The notes beneath the pieces were generated by a model. The model was not told the origin of the DNA. It did not search any database and saw nothing but the letters and a program-made list of their open reading frames with translations. The translations under genes were made by a program, and so were the position numbers. Below are positions 8,071 through 18,400 of a stretch of 64,000 nt of DNA, piece by piece. Source of the DNA: Pseudoalteromonas ulvae UL12 (GTDB lineage Bacteria > Pseudomonadota > Gammaproteobacteria > Enterobacterales > Alteromonadaceae); contig NZ_AQHJ01000021.1 in the NCBI RefSeq assembly GCF_014925405.1, positions 6,468 to 70,467 of the forward strand, given 5' to 3'. Within the stretch, counting starts at the first letter, position 1. Each line of letters begins with the position of its first letter.

Positions 8071-10175
8071 TTAGATCAGAAACACCTGCAGAGGGACTGT
8101 TGCGGCCTATTGGAGAATGGTATGTAGCATTCACCTGCTTTTTAGCTGCCTTCATATCTTGGGCTTGTTACGAATACTTATTTATGAGTAAGTCGCTTTC
8201 CTATGTGTCTGTAGCCGTATTTTCTTTTATGGGTGCTGTTTACATAAAAGACGGTAGGCGTTTAGCTCTCTATCAAAGAAATATAAAGCGGTTACGCTTT
8301 TATCAAATAAATCCTGCAGACATTCCTTTTGATCCTAGTTACGTACCGTTAGGGAAAGGTTTTCGTTGGCTACCAATCCACACACAACGCTTGCGCGATA
8401 CTTTTAAATCTCAGAATAAGGATTATATTGTTGATGGTGAGCTGTATACAAACGTTCGGCACTTTTGTATAAAAAATCAAAACACACCTGTTATAAAACA
8501 CTTGGTCAAATTATTAGAAAGTAATAACCCTCTAAATCCATTTAGACCTTTACCTGACATTGGTGGCAATCCTGCAATTCATGGTATTGAACCAAACGAA
8601 AAAACATTCCTTTGGCGCTATGATGAGCGTGTTGGCCATACTGGTATATTTGGTCAAAGCCGTGTTGGTAAGACAAGAGCTGCAGAACTAATTATTAGCT
8701 CTGATATTAGAGCTGGAGCTAAAAAGTTACGCGATAAAATTAACGATGGTAACGTTGTTATTGTTATTGATCCAAAGGGCGATGGTGAGTTATTGCGTCG
8801 TTGTGTTGTCGAATGTATTGAAGCAGACCGACTAGATGATTTTTATATGTTTCATCTTGGTTTTCCTGAACATAGTTGTGAGTACAACCCCGTTTCAGAT
8901 TTCCAGAAAATAACAGAGGTAGCTGGTCGAGCTACTAACCAGTTAGCCGGTGAGGGTAACAGTGCTGTATTTAAAGAGTTCTCATGGAGATTTGTAAACA
9001 TTGTTTCTCAAGCTGTTGAAATGGTTGGTGAAGAGGCTAGTTATGAACGCCTTAATGTATATATCAACAATCCTGAAGACATACTATCAAAGTACCTCGA
9101 TAAAATTCTACATGTAGAAGATCCGGATTGGGAACAAAGTATTGTTGATATGGAAGCGGAAATTGATGATAAAGACGCATCCTTCAAAGGGCGCAGTAAG
9201 AGAACGCTAGCAATGATTGACCTGGCTCGTGATCTACTTGCTAAAAAACATGATCCTATTATTCGTGGTTTGGTTAGTGCGCTTGAATATAATAAATCCC
9301 ACTATGACAAGATAGTAGCGTCACTCTTACCGTTCCTCGACAAAATGACAACTGGTAAAACAGCAGAACTGTTAAGTCCTGGGTTAAAACCAAAAAAAGG
9401 AAAAAAACGTTTACGCTGGCGCGATGTAATATCTCGAAGGGGGGTGGTTTATATTGGGCTTGATGCACTCACGGATCCCGTTGTTGCGGTAGCTGTGGCG
9501 AGTGCAGCTTTATCTGATTTGGTTTCTGTAGCGGGTGAGATATATAAAACAGGTAGTGATTTCGATGAACCTGAATTTAAGCAGCACAAGAAAAAGTTAG
9601 CTAAACCTTGGCGTGGTAATGTACCTATTTTGGTTCATCTTGACGAATTCAATGAGTTGATAACCGGTGATGAAATTATTCAGTTTTTAAATAAAGCCGG
9701 TGGTGCAGGTTTAATGGCGCATGTTTATTCTCAAACAGTTAAAGATATTGAAGCTAAAATAGGTAGTGCTGCAAAAGCCGCACAAATTATTGGTAACTTA
9801 CAAAATCTGATTATGATGCGTGTTGCTGAAGAAAGTACCGCTGAACTTTTGGTTAGTAAGCTCCCTATGGTAGAAATAGAAAGTAATACAGGAGTAAGTG
9901 GCAGTAAAGACTCAGGCGATTTATTGCAGAATATGACTGATAATCAAGACCGTTTAACGACTAAAGAAGATTTTATGCTAAGGCCTAATGACGTTATGAG
10001 TCTACCCAAGGGGCAAGCTTTCTTCCTTAAAAATGGTGGTGAGCTTTGGAAAGTAAGGTTCCCGCTTTTTGATAAAGATAGGGTTGAACTACCTGTGGAA
10101 GTTAACGATATGGTGGCTCAAATGAAAGCTAATTATCAAACTAGCGATGGATGGGCTGAAACACATGCCGCGTAA
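8067..10175 (+). CDS. traD: Conjugative coupling ATPase TraD (SXT/TOL type)
   Basis: Type IV coupling protein: an inner-membrane hexameric ATPase that links the relaxase-DNA complex to the secretion channel. Two N-terminal membrane helices (about residues 18-60) are followed by the P-loop GQSRVGKT near residue 195, VIVIDPKGDGE, and the Walker B region VHLDEFNE near residue 525. Length (702 aa) fits the family. The ATG overlaps the upstream stop. The 14-bp palindrome occurs inside the gene at 9106-9119. The matching relaxase is not in the window. Confidence 0.95.
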   Translation: MIRSETPAEGLLRPIGEWYVAFTCFLAAFISWACYEYLFMSKSLSYVSVAVFSFMGAVYIKDGRRLALYQRNIKRLRFYQINPADIPFDPSYVPLGKGFRWLPIHTQRLRDTFKSQNKDYIVDGELYTNVRHFCIKNQNTPVIKHLVKLLESNNPLNPFRPLPDIGGNPAIHGIEPNEKTFLWRYDERVGHTGIFGQSRVGKTRAAELIISSDIRAGAKKLRDKINDGNVVIVIDPKGDGELLRRCVVECIEADRLDDFYMFHLGFPEHSCEYNPVSDFQKITEVAGRATNQLAGEGNSAVFKEFSWRFVNIVSQAVEMVGEEASYERLNVYINNPEDILSKYLDKILHVEDPDWEQSIVDMEAEIDDKDASFKGRSKRTLAMIDLARDLLAKKHDPIIRGLVSALEYNKSHYDKIVASLLPFLDKMTTGKTAELLSPGLKPKKGKKRLRWRDVISRRGVVYIGLDALTDPVVAVAVASAALSDLVSVAGEIYKTGSDFDEPEFKQHKKKLAKPWRGNVPILVHLDEFNELITGDEIIQFLNKAGGAGLMAHVYSQTVKDIEAKIGSAAKAAQIIGNLQNLIMMRVAEESTAELLVSKLPMVEIESNTGVSGSKDSGDLLQNMTDNQDRLTTKEDFMLRPNDVMSLPKGQAFFLKNGGELWKVRFPLFDKDRVELPVEVNDMVAQMKANYQTSDGWAETHAA
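9106..9119. repeat. 14-bp palindrome TTCTACATGTAGAA (copy 2)
   Basis: Perfect copy inside traD. Confidence 0.8.
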
Positions 10176-10866
10176 TGATGATAAGAGAACTGAAAAAAAA
10201 GAAGAGGGGAGGAAAGGGGTCATTCATGCCCTTTTCGTATGGCCTATCGCAATAGTATCAGCGTTGTTTATAAGTGCTTTAATATCTTACTTGATCGAAG
10301 TGTTAGGTATGTTGTTCGATTGGTGGGATTTACCAGGTGTATTACATAGTCAACAAATGGTTGAACAAGAATTAGTACATCTTAATGACCGGTTAGATAA
10401 AAGTGTTATTGAGTGGGCTTCAGGAGTTACTGTTAAAGAAATATTCGACAATACTATTGGTTATGTTGAAGATGGGCTTTCTTGGCTTGGTTTAATGTCA
10501 TTCGCGAAAAGCAGTGCTACAGGAGGTTTTGGAGCATATCTTGGTGCAATGGCAAATATGATTCTATTGACTGCTATGCGTTTTATGGTTTTTGTCTTTG
10601 CTTTGCCGCTGTTTGCTATTTGGGGGTATGTTGGTTTTATCATTGGTGTTTTTGAGCGAGATAAACGTAGAGCAGGTGTAGGGCGGGAATCTGGTGCTAT
10701 TTTCCAGGCGAGTAGAAAATTGGTTCCTTTGAGTCTTGCTATACCGTTTTTTGCTTATTTGGCTTGGCCAAACAGTATTGACCCGTTGTTTATTATCTTC
10801 CCGTTCGCTGTGTTTTTGGGTATTGCATTAGCATATACAGCAGCAAGTTACAGGAAGTATATGTAA
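10165..10866 (+). CDS. PFL_4697-family membrane protein
   Basis: Polytopic inner-membrane protein following traD, as in GI-type systems (PFL_4697/TIGR03747 family, by context and layout). The N-terminus is charged (RNDDKRTEKKEEGRKG), then a helix near 25-50, an amphipathic periplasmic part, and three to four helices near 130-235. GFIIGVFERDKRRAGVGRESG with a following second membrane pair is typical of this family. I use ATG 10165 overlapping the traD end; ATG 10147 is in frame. A strong terminator follows, so it ends operon 1. Confidence 0.82.
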   Translation: MPRNDDKRTEKKEEGRKGVIHALFVWPIAIVSALFISALISYLIEVLGMLFDWWDLPGVLHSQQMVEQELVHLNDRLDKSVIEWASGVTVKEIFDNTIGYVEDGLSWLGLMSFAKSSATGGFGAYLGAMANMILLTAMRFMVFVFALPLFAIWGYVGFIIGVFERDKRRAGVGRESGAIFQASRKLVPLSLAIPFFAYLAWPNSIDPLFIIFPFAVFLGIALAYTAASYRKYM

Positions 10867-10880
10867 CGTCGTTCCTTTAT

Positions 10881-10908
10881 AAAAAGGGCCATGATTGGCC
10901 CTTTTTTT
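10881..10908 (+). terminator. Intrinsic terminator, end of operon 1
   Basis: AAAAAGGGCC, loop, GGCCCTTTTTTT. Confidence 0.88.
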
Positions 10909-10922
10909 GTGGCTGTAAATTA

Positions 10923-10968
10923 TTTTTTTTCGCGAAAAAAATAAAGCCTTTTAAATGGGTATTATAAG
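10923..10968 (+). promoter_or_regulatory. Operon 2 promoter with A/T dyad operator
   Basis: TTTTTTTTCGCGAAAAAAAT at 10923-10942 is a symmetrical dyad, with TATTAT near 10962 as -10. Same architecture as at 2891 and 18624. Confidence 0.62.
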
Positions 10969-10994
10969 CGCAGTGAATTTATGGGGGTTTTATT

Positions 10995-11282
10995 GTGCGT
11001 TTTAGAATATTGATACTTCTATCGCTTTTGTTTTCGCAAAATACTTTTGCTCTAACTGAGTTGGAAAAAGAGAAGCTTAAACAAGCATTAGATACTTTGG
11101 AAGTTGCTAAGCAAATAATCAGGGAGGCTAAGAAGGAGTCTTCAGAAACCGATCCTGTGCGTTTGAAGTATGAGCGACTGTTGTTCGATATAGGCGAAGT
11201 TCAGTCGGCGGTTAAAAGACATGTCGTGTCTCCGTCTAGAGTTCCGCGTGAATTGAAAGAACTTCACTTGGATTATAAGTAG
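10995..11282 (+). CDS. RAQPRD-family-type exported protein
   Basis: GTG start with GGGGG upstream. Signal peptide MRFRILILLSLLFSQNTFA is followed by a helical 75-residue mature protein (LTELEKEKLKQALDTLEVAKQIIREAKKE, read in two pieces) and DPVRLKYERLLFDIGEVQSAV. Size, place as first gene before the PFL_4701/4702 pair, and helical layout fit the RAQPRD family (TIGR01690), though the literal RAQPRD motif is not present. First gene of operon 2. Confidence 0.72.
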   Translation: MRFRILILLSLLFSQNTFALTELEKEKLKQALDTLEVAKQIIREAKKESSETDPVRLKYERLLFDIGEVQSAVKRHVVSPSRVPRELKELHLDYK

Positions 11283-11288
11283 GTTTAC

Positions 11289-11519
11289 GTGTCAGAAGGA
11301 GGGTTCGAACGCGGAGCAGGTATTAGTGAGTCGGCAGTAGCCGCCGGATTTGATTGGTTGCTTGTCATTATCATGATCGTTGCTGCGGTCATGATTATTT
11401 TAGGGGCTTGGGGGGCATGGTCTTCTGGGCAGTTGAAAACTGAGAAGTTGATGTTTTATTCAATTAGAGCGTTAGTGCTTTTAGTTGTAACGGTAGTTTT
11501 ATTTGGAGCTGTGGTGTGA
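11289..11519 (+). CDS. PFL_4701-family small membrane protein
   Basis: GTG start. 76 aa with two membrane helices (about residues 21-42 and 57-75) separated by a short loop, GAWSSGQLKTEKL. Size, two-helix topology and position between the RAQPRD-type and PFL_4702-type genes fit the PFL_4701 (TIGR03758) family of GI-type secretion systems. It is probably pilin-like or a pilin partner in the inner membrane. Confidence 0.8.
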   Translation: MSEGGFERGAGISESAVAAGFDWLLVIIMIVAAVMIILGAWGAWSSGQLKTEKLMFYSIRALVLLVVTVVLFGAVV

Positions 11520-11521
11520 TT

Positions 11522-11893
11522 ATGAAATTTAATATTAAGAAAAAAGTATCTTCGTTGTTATCAATGGTGACACTGATATTTGTTCAATTTCAAGTGTGGG
11601 CTGAAACTGATTTGCCTCTTGCTGATGAGGTAGCTGAACAGGCCGAAGATAAAAGTGTGTTTGAGTTTGCTGCATACATTATTGGTGGTGCTATTGGTGT
11701 TGTTCTTTTAGCGTTGACAGGCTTTGCATTTGTTCAATCGCTCAGTTCGACGTTAACTGCTTTTAAAGAGTGGCAAGACGGTAAGGGTAATCTTCAGGAA
11801 CTCGGTATGAAGGTTGGTGTATCTGTTCTGTTGCTCGTTATTTGTATTGTGATAATTGGCTTTGGTTACGCGGCGTTTGAAGAGTACCTTTAA
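11522..11893 (+). CDS. PFL_4702-family pilin-like membrane protein
   Basis: N-terminal signal segment (KKVSSLLSMVTLIFVQFQVWA) then a mature part with two helices (about 48-70 and 95-117) around a polar loop, VirB2-pilin-like. The family in this position is PFL_4702 (TIGR03745). ATG 11522 directly follows the upstream stop; GTG 11516 overlapping it is in frame. It ends with the start of the next gene. It is the best candidate here for the conjugative pilus subunit, by topology. Confidence 0.8.
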   Translation: MKFNIKKKVSSLLSMVTLIFVQFQVWAETDLPLADEVAEQAEDKSVFEFAAYIIGGAIGVVLLALTGFAFVQSLSSTLTAFKEWQDGKGNLQELGMKVGVSVLLLVICIVIIGFGYAAFEEYL

Positions 11894-12306
11894 TGGATGA
11901 AACTGATTTTACCGACCAGTTTGTACCTACCTTTGTAAATCAAGAGCCGGAGGTTATCAAAGGTCTAACCCAATTAGAACTAATGTTTTGCTTAGGTTTT
12001 GGATTTGTTTTTGGTGTGGTTTCAGCGGTGCTGATTGGTATTTTTGTTGGCTTGATTGCGGGTTTAATCTCAATGATATTCTTAGGAATTTTGTCGGGTT
12101 TTATTCTAGCTAAAAAAATCAAAAGTATTAAGGCTGGTAAACCTAAAGGGTATATGAGCGTTGCTTTAAGAAAAAGAGCAATTAGCTGGTTTGGTAATTC
12201 AGTTAATAAAGAAGGTTTTTACCTTTTCGATGAGCGTCTAACTATTGGGCGCTCGGATATTCCAATGTTTGAAGTTGTGGAGCGTAGGGAGGAAGATGAT
12301 GAGTAA
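11893..12306 (+). CDS. TIGR03750-type conjugative membrane protein (VirB3-like)
   Basis: 137 aa with a polar N-terminus containing KGLTQLELMF, then a Gly-rich double membrane segment (about residues 32-75) and a cytoplasmic tail with KGYMSVALRKRAI. This layout and position match the TIGR03750 family, which has VirB3-like topology. The stop overlaps the next start, giving tight coupling in operon 2. Confidence 0.8.
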   Translation: MDETDFTDQFVPTFVNQEPEVIKGLTQLELMFCLGFGFVFGVVSAVLIGIFVGLIAGLISMIFLGILSGFILAKKIKSIKAGKPKGYMSVALRKRAISWFGNSVNKEGFYLFDERLTIGRSDIPMFEVVERREEDDE

Positions 12307-12919
12307 ATCAGATAGGATGCTTGATGAAAAAAATAAAACTATCCGTTGGCTTACGATTATCATCGGTTTATTGATAGCTGGTTTGATCCATGCACATATG
12401 ATGGTCGCTAACATGCCTAAAGAGTGGTCTTTTTGGACTCCCCCGAACATCGATGCAGGGGGTAAGTCGAAAATAGGGCTTATTCCCGATGTGGAGGCAT
12501 ATAATTTTTCTTTTTTAATTTTCGCAAATATTAATACTTGGCTAAATGATGGAGATAAAGAATATCCCAAAAAGCTTCAGCAGTTTAAGTATTACATGTC
12601 TGAAACCTACGCTAGTAAGTTGAAGAAAGAGTATGAACAAGATCAAGGTAGTTATCGCAATCGCCTGCGTTCGGTTGAATTTGTGCCTAAAGCAGATGGT
12701 ACTCCAAAATATTCAGTGCGACCTATAGATAGAAATAAATTTGAAGTTGAAGCTGTATTAAGGGTTAAAGATAGTATCAGTGGTACTGTTATTTTTGACG
12801 AAGAACGACGCTATTTTTTCACTGTGAGAAGTGCTTATGTTCCACGCAGAAACAATCCTTGGCAGATGAAGATTGTTGGTGAGTATCAGCGTTATACTTT
12901 GGAGAAGAAGCGTGTTTAG
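12299..12919 (+). CDS. PFL_4703-family core-complex protein (VirB8-like)
   Basis: Single N-terminal membrane helix (WLTIIIGLLIAGLIHAHMM) followed by a periplasmic domain. Visible family pattern: WSFWTPPNIDAGG, YNFSFLIFANINTWLNDG, KKLQQFKYYMS and PWQMKIVGEYQR. It fits the PFL_4703 (TIGR03746) family, thought to play the VirB8 or TraE role of nucleating the inner-membrane complex. I chose ATG 12299 overlapping the upstream TAA, with AGGGAGGA as ribosome site; ATG 12296 is also possible. Confidence 0.85.
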   Translation: MSKSDRMLDEKNKTIRWLTIIIGLLIAGLIHAHMMVANMPKEWSFWTPPNIDAGGKSKIGLIPDVEAYNFSFLIFANINTWLNDGDKEYPKKLQQFKYYMSETYASKLKKEYEQDQGSYRNRLRSVEFVPKADGTPKYSVRPIDRNKFEVEAVLRVKDSISGTVIFDEERRYFFTVRSAYVPRRNNPWQMKIVGEYQRYTLEKKRV

Positions 12920-13691
12920 GTTGTTCATTGTTTTGATGATGTTTGTAAGTGTTGTAAATGCTGAAACATTTGTTGAGGCTAACGATGGTGATGAGATCCG
13001 CGTTGTTGTACCGTTTGTTAAGAACCTTGACAAAAAAATAATATTTGAAGAGCCAGTGGCTATTGGTGCTACTGGTGCTTTTAAAAATGTTATTAGAACG
13101 CAATCTATCGGTAATACAGTTTACTTTACAGCTAAGACTACTTCTGACAGAAGGTTCAGAATTGTAGGAAAGGGTCAACAATCCAAGAAAGTCTATACCC
13201 TTTTGGTTTCTATTAGCGAAAGAGCAGATGATGCAGATGGTATTAGAGTTGTTTCCCCTGGTAAATCATTTGGATTAACAAGAAGCGCCGGTAAAAGTGA
13301 AGTGACCCCTATTGAGTTAGTTCGTTTTGTCTCACAAACTCTGTTTTCCCCTTCGTATGCTATTGAACCTTTATCTGGGGTGAGAATGGTTGGTCATTCG
13401 TTACCAGATGATCTCGATTTTCTATATGAAGGAGCCAGTTTAGATATTGCACCAATAAGAGCATACAGGGCTGGTAAATGGACTGTTACGGCATTAAAAG
13501 TCATTAACAAAAGCCAATTTGAAGAACATTCATTAAGCCCTGATAACTTAATGAAGATATATCCCAGAGTTAATGCGGAGGGTGTTGTTGCTCAACATGA
13601 ATATTTAGGTGTAACCGAAGATGATAATTCTTCTGTTATATATGTTGTTTCTAAGGATGCTCTTGCAAAAAACTTAAAGGTGGGTCGTTAG
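12912..13691 (+). CDS. PFL_4704-family exported protein (VirB9/TraK-like)
   Basis: GTG start at 12912 with GGAG eight bases upstream, giving a clean signal peptide (MFRLFIVLMMFVSVVNA). The longer reading from 12873 would put non-signal residues in front. The mature protein is beta-rich (DGDEIRVVVPFVKNLDKKI, RFRIVGKG) as in TraK/VirB9 outer-membrane collar proteins. Its place between the PFL_4703 and PFL_4705 types supports PFL_4704 (TIGR03749). The next gene starts on the following base. Confidence 0.82.
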   Translation: MFRLFIVLMMFVSVVNAETFVEANDGDEIRVVVPFVKNLDKKIIFEEPVAIGATGAFKNVIRTQSIGNTVYFTAKTTSDRRFRIVGKGQQSKKVYTLLVSISERADDADGIRVVSPGKSFGLTRSAGKSEVTPIELVRFVSQTLFSPSYAIEPLSGVRMVGHSLPDDLDFLYEGASLDIAPIRAYRAGKWTVTALKVINKSQFEEHSLSPDNLMKIYPRVNAEGVVAQHEYLGVTEDDNSSVIYVVSKDALAKNLKVGR

Positions 13692-15143
13692 ATGGCAGGT
13701 AAATTATCAAGCTCACCTGCTTTAAAGTTGAGTGGGTATGTCGGCGCTGCTGTTTTGCTTTTTTTTGGCGGTAGTTATTTGTTTACCAGTGAGCCAGAAG
13801 TAGGTAAATCAACAAATGGTAGCCAGTCGAGCCAAAAAGATACTGATGTAGATCAAGGCCCGACTGCTGGTAGTGAACCTGGCGCTTTAACAAATGATGT
13901 TAGACAGCTCTATGCTCGTTTTAATGAGCTTCAATCTGAAAACAATCAATTAAAAGATGAACTAAAGGATTTTAAAAAAAATGGTGTTACTAACAATACA
14001 CCAGTAGAAGGACAAAATAATATCAGTGAAGAGCAGATAGAGAATATGGTAGCGAAGCTGGTAAGTGAACAAGTAAAAGGTGAACTTGGTACCAGCAATA
14101 TGAATGTAGATCAAACTACTGATGATGCATTATTGGATTTCGGTTCATTGAACGACGAAAATAAACGCAAAGGCGCGGGTGTCACCTTGAATGGTTATAA
14201 AGTTTCTACACAGTCAAATGGTGTTGGCCAAAAAAGTAGTAATGAAGATTCAATCGAATGGATTGTACCTGAAGGTGTGGAGAGTTCTGAAGAGGGTGGC
14301 TTGTCAGGATTTCTTTCTGAAGCAAAAGACACTATCCCTTTTAACAATGCCAAATCTGAAGAACAGCGGCGTAAAGAGCAACTAATTCAATACGCGACTA
14401 TCGATGCTGACGCGATCTTGTTCGGTGCTATATCATTAAATGCCTTAATTGGCGTAACACCTACAGATGGAAGCGTTCAGTCTCCATTTCAATTTAAAGT
14501 TGAGTTGGGTCAGGAAAACTTAGCTACATCTGGTGTATATATGCCAGATATTGCACTTATGCGTTTTTCAGGTTATGCGGTAGGTGAATGGGCTACCGGT
14601 TGCGTTGAAGGACGTATTACTAGCGCTACATTTGTTTTTAATGATGGTGCTATCGCTTCCATTACGCCCGTTGACCCAATGAAGGGAGGGGGTGGCGGTA
14701 AAAACAATTCCATCGGTTATCTAAGTGATCGTCATGGAACACCATGCATAAAAGGTGAGAAGCATTCAACACTGTTAGAGTACGCTTCAATCACTGGCTC
14801 ACTTTCTGGTTTGAGTGCTATTGGAGAAGGTTTGTCTAATGCACAATTTGATATCGATAAAACATCAACTGGTTTAACCCAAGCCTTTACAGGGAATCAA
14901 TTAGAACTTGCGGTAGGTGATGGTCTTAGCGGTGGTATTAACGCTATAAATCAAGTGGTAGCACAACGTTATGCAAACGTTAGGGATATCGTCGTAGCAC
15001 CTGCAGGTGAATATGTTTTAAATATGACAAAGCAATTAAATATTGATTATGACCCTAACGGTAGAAAACTGATTAATGATGATTTTGATTCTGAATTGGA
15101 GGCATATCGTGAAGAACAACGTATTGTTACTGCTACTAATTAG
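13692..15143 (+). CDS. PFL_4705-family protein (TraB/VirB10-like)
   Basis: One N-terminal membrane helix (LSGYVGAAVLLFFGGSYLF), a coiled coil near residues 75-95, a disordered linker, then a C-terminal beta-barrel-like domain of the TraB/VirB10 type, with DADAILFGAISLNALIGVTP and RFSGYAVGEWATGC. It spans the envelope and energises the outer-membrane pore in known systems. 483 aa is normal for the PFL_4705 (TIGR03752) family. The following lipoprotein gene starts within its last 35 bases. Confidence 0.9.
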   Translation: MAGKLSSSPALKLSGYVGAAVLLFFGGSYLFTSEPEVGKSTNGSQSSQKDTDVDQGPTAGSEPGALTNDVRQLYARFNELQSENNQLKDELKDFKKNGVTNNTPVEGQNNISEEQIENMVAKLVSEQVKGELGTSNMNVDQTTDDALLDFGSLNDENKRKGAGVTLNGYKVSTQSNGVGQKSSNEDSIEWIVPEGVESSEEGGLSGFLSEAKDTIPFNNAKSEEQRRKEQLIQYATIDADAILFGAISLNALIGVTPTDGSVQSPFQFKVELGQENLATSGVYMPDIALMRFSGYAVGEWATGCVEGRITSATFVFNDGAIASITPVDPMKGGGGGKNNSIGYLSDRHGTPCIKGEKHSTLLEYASITGSLSGLSAIGEGLSNAQFDIDKTSTGLTQAFTGNQLELAVGDGLSGGINAINQVVAQRYANVRDIVVAPAGEYVLNMTKQLNIDYDPNGRKLINDDFDSELEAYREEQRIVTATN

Positions 15144-15459
15144 TTCCATTGTTGGTTGCTCTAGTAGGTCGGATGACCTTTTCAATAATGAAGGTAAGCC
15201 GACAATGCTAGAAATGCATGAAAAACACAAACAAGGCCTCTACGGAAATCGTATCGAAGAAGCGCGTAAACAATTCAGTGTGATCGATAACTATAAAGAA
15301 CAGAAAAGAGTGACGTTTAATGATGACCTTCGTTTACCTAACCCAGAATTAGAATTTGTCGTTTTCCCTAAAAGAAATCCAGATGGTTCAGTTAGCCCAC
15401 AAACGGTAAAGCGTTTTAGTATGTATCGTCAAGTCCATTACCAGACTGGAGGTTATTAA
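15109..15459 (+). CDS. TIGR03751-type conjugative lipoprotein
   Basis: GTG start at 15109 preceded by GGAGG at a six-base spacing; this reading begins MKNNVLLLLLISSIVGCSS, a proper lipoprotein signal with Cys17. The upstream ATG at 15076 would add a non-signal extension. The mature part (about 100 aa) is charged, with a C-terminal ELEFVVFPKRNPDGSVSP. Lipid anchor, size and place between VirB10- and VirB4-like genes fit the TIGR03751 family, a VirB7-like outer-membrane component. Confidence 0.85.
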   Translation: MKNNVLLLLLISSIVGCSSRSDDLFNNEGKPTMLEMHEKHKQGLYGNRIEEARKQFSVIDNYKEQKRVTFNDDLRLPNPELEFVVFPKRNPDGSVSPQTVKRFSMYRQVHYQTGGY

Positions 15460-18400
15460 TGAAAGTGTTAGATCGCATTAATGTAGTAGCAGATAACTTT
15501 ATGGATGCATTTAGAATTCATGACACATCGCCTTCGGAAATGGTTACATCTGCAGATTTGAAAGCACAATATCAAAGGCCAACGTCTTTTACGGATAAAT
15601 TACCCTTTATTGAGTACCTGCCTTCAGAAGAAATGTTTTTAAAACATGACTGTTTTAGCGTAGCTGCTGGGTTTGAAATAAAAACCATAAATACAGAAGG
15701 TTTTCCATTAAAAACTAAAGCCGCATTTAGGGATCAGTTAATGCGTGTTTTAAGAGATAATGTCCCACAAGAAGCTGATAATCCGTGGGTGGTAGAAGTT
15801 TTTTTCTCAAATACATACAGCTTAGACAGAGTTGCAGATTCATTTGTTAATTTTTCAAGTAAAAGCACTATTAGGGATGCGGTAAAAGAGTCATTAGATC
15901 AGATCTATTCACGACACCTCAAAGGTGTTGCCGGTGAAAAAGGTATTTTTGTTGATGAGCAAGTAACCAAGTTACCGTTCGGTGGCAAAGAAACTGTTGG
16001 CCGTATGTTTCTTTATCGTCGTAGAAACCGTAAGCAGGTGCTCGATGAAACGCCTGTTGATGAGCTTAATATAGTAAGAGACAGACTTGTTCAATCCATT
16101 AAAGATATTGGCGATGGTGTGGCCATTACTAATATGACTGGCGAAAAATACTATGAATGGATGTTTAGATGGTTTAATCCTAACCCTGATATCACAGACG
16201 GTGATGTTGATAAAGCATTGAAAATGTTTGCCTATCCAGGCGATGATAATGTACCTGTTGGTCGCGATTTTTCTGGAATGCTTACTTTAACACCACCTAA
16301 GTCTGTTGTTGATAAAGGGATGTGGGAATTTGATGGTATTAAGCATAAATATATGCCGGTAAATGTTATTCGTGGTGCACCTAAAATCGGGGCCTTTAGC
16401 GCCCCGACGGAAGGAGTTTCACTTTTTGATAAGTTGCCATCCGGTACAACATTCGCAATGAAAATCACATTCATTGATAAAGATTCGGTGGAAACTGATA
16501 TTAGCCGTATTGAGAAGTCAGCTATTGGTGATGGTGCTGTTGCTCAAGAGGCAAGAGAAGAAGCCGCACATGTAAAAGAAATATTGCTAAAAGGTGGTAC
16601 GCTTTTACCTGTGGAAATGGGATTTTATGTTAGAGCAAAACATGAGAATGGATTGCGTCGAGTATGCAATAAAATTAAAGGAGCTGCTGCAGACGTCCAA
16701 TTGCAAGTGTTGGATGATAAATTTGATTTAAAAGCCTGTGATAATTATTTCAGAATGATGCCAGGTAACTACAGACCTGATTTGAATAAGACTAGAGCTA
16801 CTACGGTGAAGTGCTCATTAGAACATGTAGCCAATTATTTTCCTTTACTTGGTCGCGGTGTGGGTTCTGGAACGTGTGTTCAGATGCAGTTCAATCGCGG
16901 TGGTGAAGTGATGGCATTTGATACAATTGGAGATCGATTATCAAATTCACACAAGGTAATTATCGGGGGTTCAGGAGCCGGTAAATCTGTGAAACTTGTT
17001 GAAGAGTTGTTCGAGTATGTGGCCCAGTATAATGCGCAGGTTTTCATTATAGAAAAAGGCGACTCATTTAAACTTGCTGTTGAATACCTTGAGCGTTTAG
17101 GTAAATCAACTAATCAGATAAAACTTGACTCCAAAAGTAAAACTGTATTACCTCCTTACGCAAATGCTTATAGAGCACTTGATGCTGAAGAAGACTTCGA
17201 AGAGGCTATAAATAATCCTCGCGATGTATTCAAAGATACATACGCAGAAGTTGAAGCTATGGCAGACCCTAGTGTTCCACCTCCAGACGATCTTGAGCAA
17301 TTTGGTGTTGATGTTGAGGATGAAGATAAGGATTATCTGGGTGAAATGGAATTAATGACTCGAATTATAGTTACAGGTGGTAATGCTGCAGAAAATGCAA
17401 AGCTAAAACCTGCAGATCAGTCATTCATTCGGAGAGCAATTCTTAACGCTGCTAGAAAATGTTTAGCACAGTGCGAGTTTGTTTCGGTTAGCGACACTAA
17501 TCAATTGGTGGGTAAGTCTGGAGCTGTAATAAAGAACAAAGAGGGGGAGTTTTACTGGCTCGACAGGGAAAGCAATACAGTAATAACAGGTAAAGATAAG
17601 GAAAGCGCCGTCCCTTCGGTAAAGTTTTTCGCTAACAAAAGTGGTATTCAATTAAACGTTAATAAATTTAAAGGAGATAATGGTCAGCTAAAAGATTACA
17701 AAGGGAATATGGTCTTATTCCTAACCAAACCGCATCCATTAATTTCAGATGTTGCTTTAGAAATGAAGCAGCTTATGGAAGATGATAAGTTTATGCGGGA
17801 AGAACAAAAGAGCAGGGTTTATGAGTTTGGTGAAGGTATGAACAACTTCACTATGGGTCTTGCTGGTAAGCTTTTTAATAAACACGGCCAATTATTCCCT
17901 GATGTAGATATTACTCATATTGATATGGGTGATACAGTTAAAGCCGGTAAAGAGGCTGAGTTAGCTGTTGCGTACGCTTCTGTTCTAAACTCAGTTACAG
18001 ATTTAGCTGAAGCTAAACAATACTCAGGCCGTCCGATCCTTGTTATTACTGATGAGGGCCATAACTTTGTATCTAAAACCTCTAAAGCATCTGAAATTTT
18101 AGTACCTGCAATTGTTAAGATCGTAAAAATGATGCGGAAATTAGGTTGTTGGTATTGGATTGCTACGCAAAATATTAAAGATTTTAGTGATGAAGCTGCA
18201 GCCCTACTCAAGCTTGCTGAATGGTGGGAGGTGTTGTTAGTGCCTGAAGGTGAGGATGAGGATATAGCTAGGTTTAAACGACTTAGTGATGACCAAAAGG
18301 CAATATTATCTAGCGTAACAAAAGAACCCAGGAAATATACTGAAGGGTTCATTATGTGCGCGAATAAAAAGATTAATAATCAGATATTTAGGAATATTCC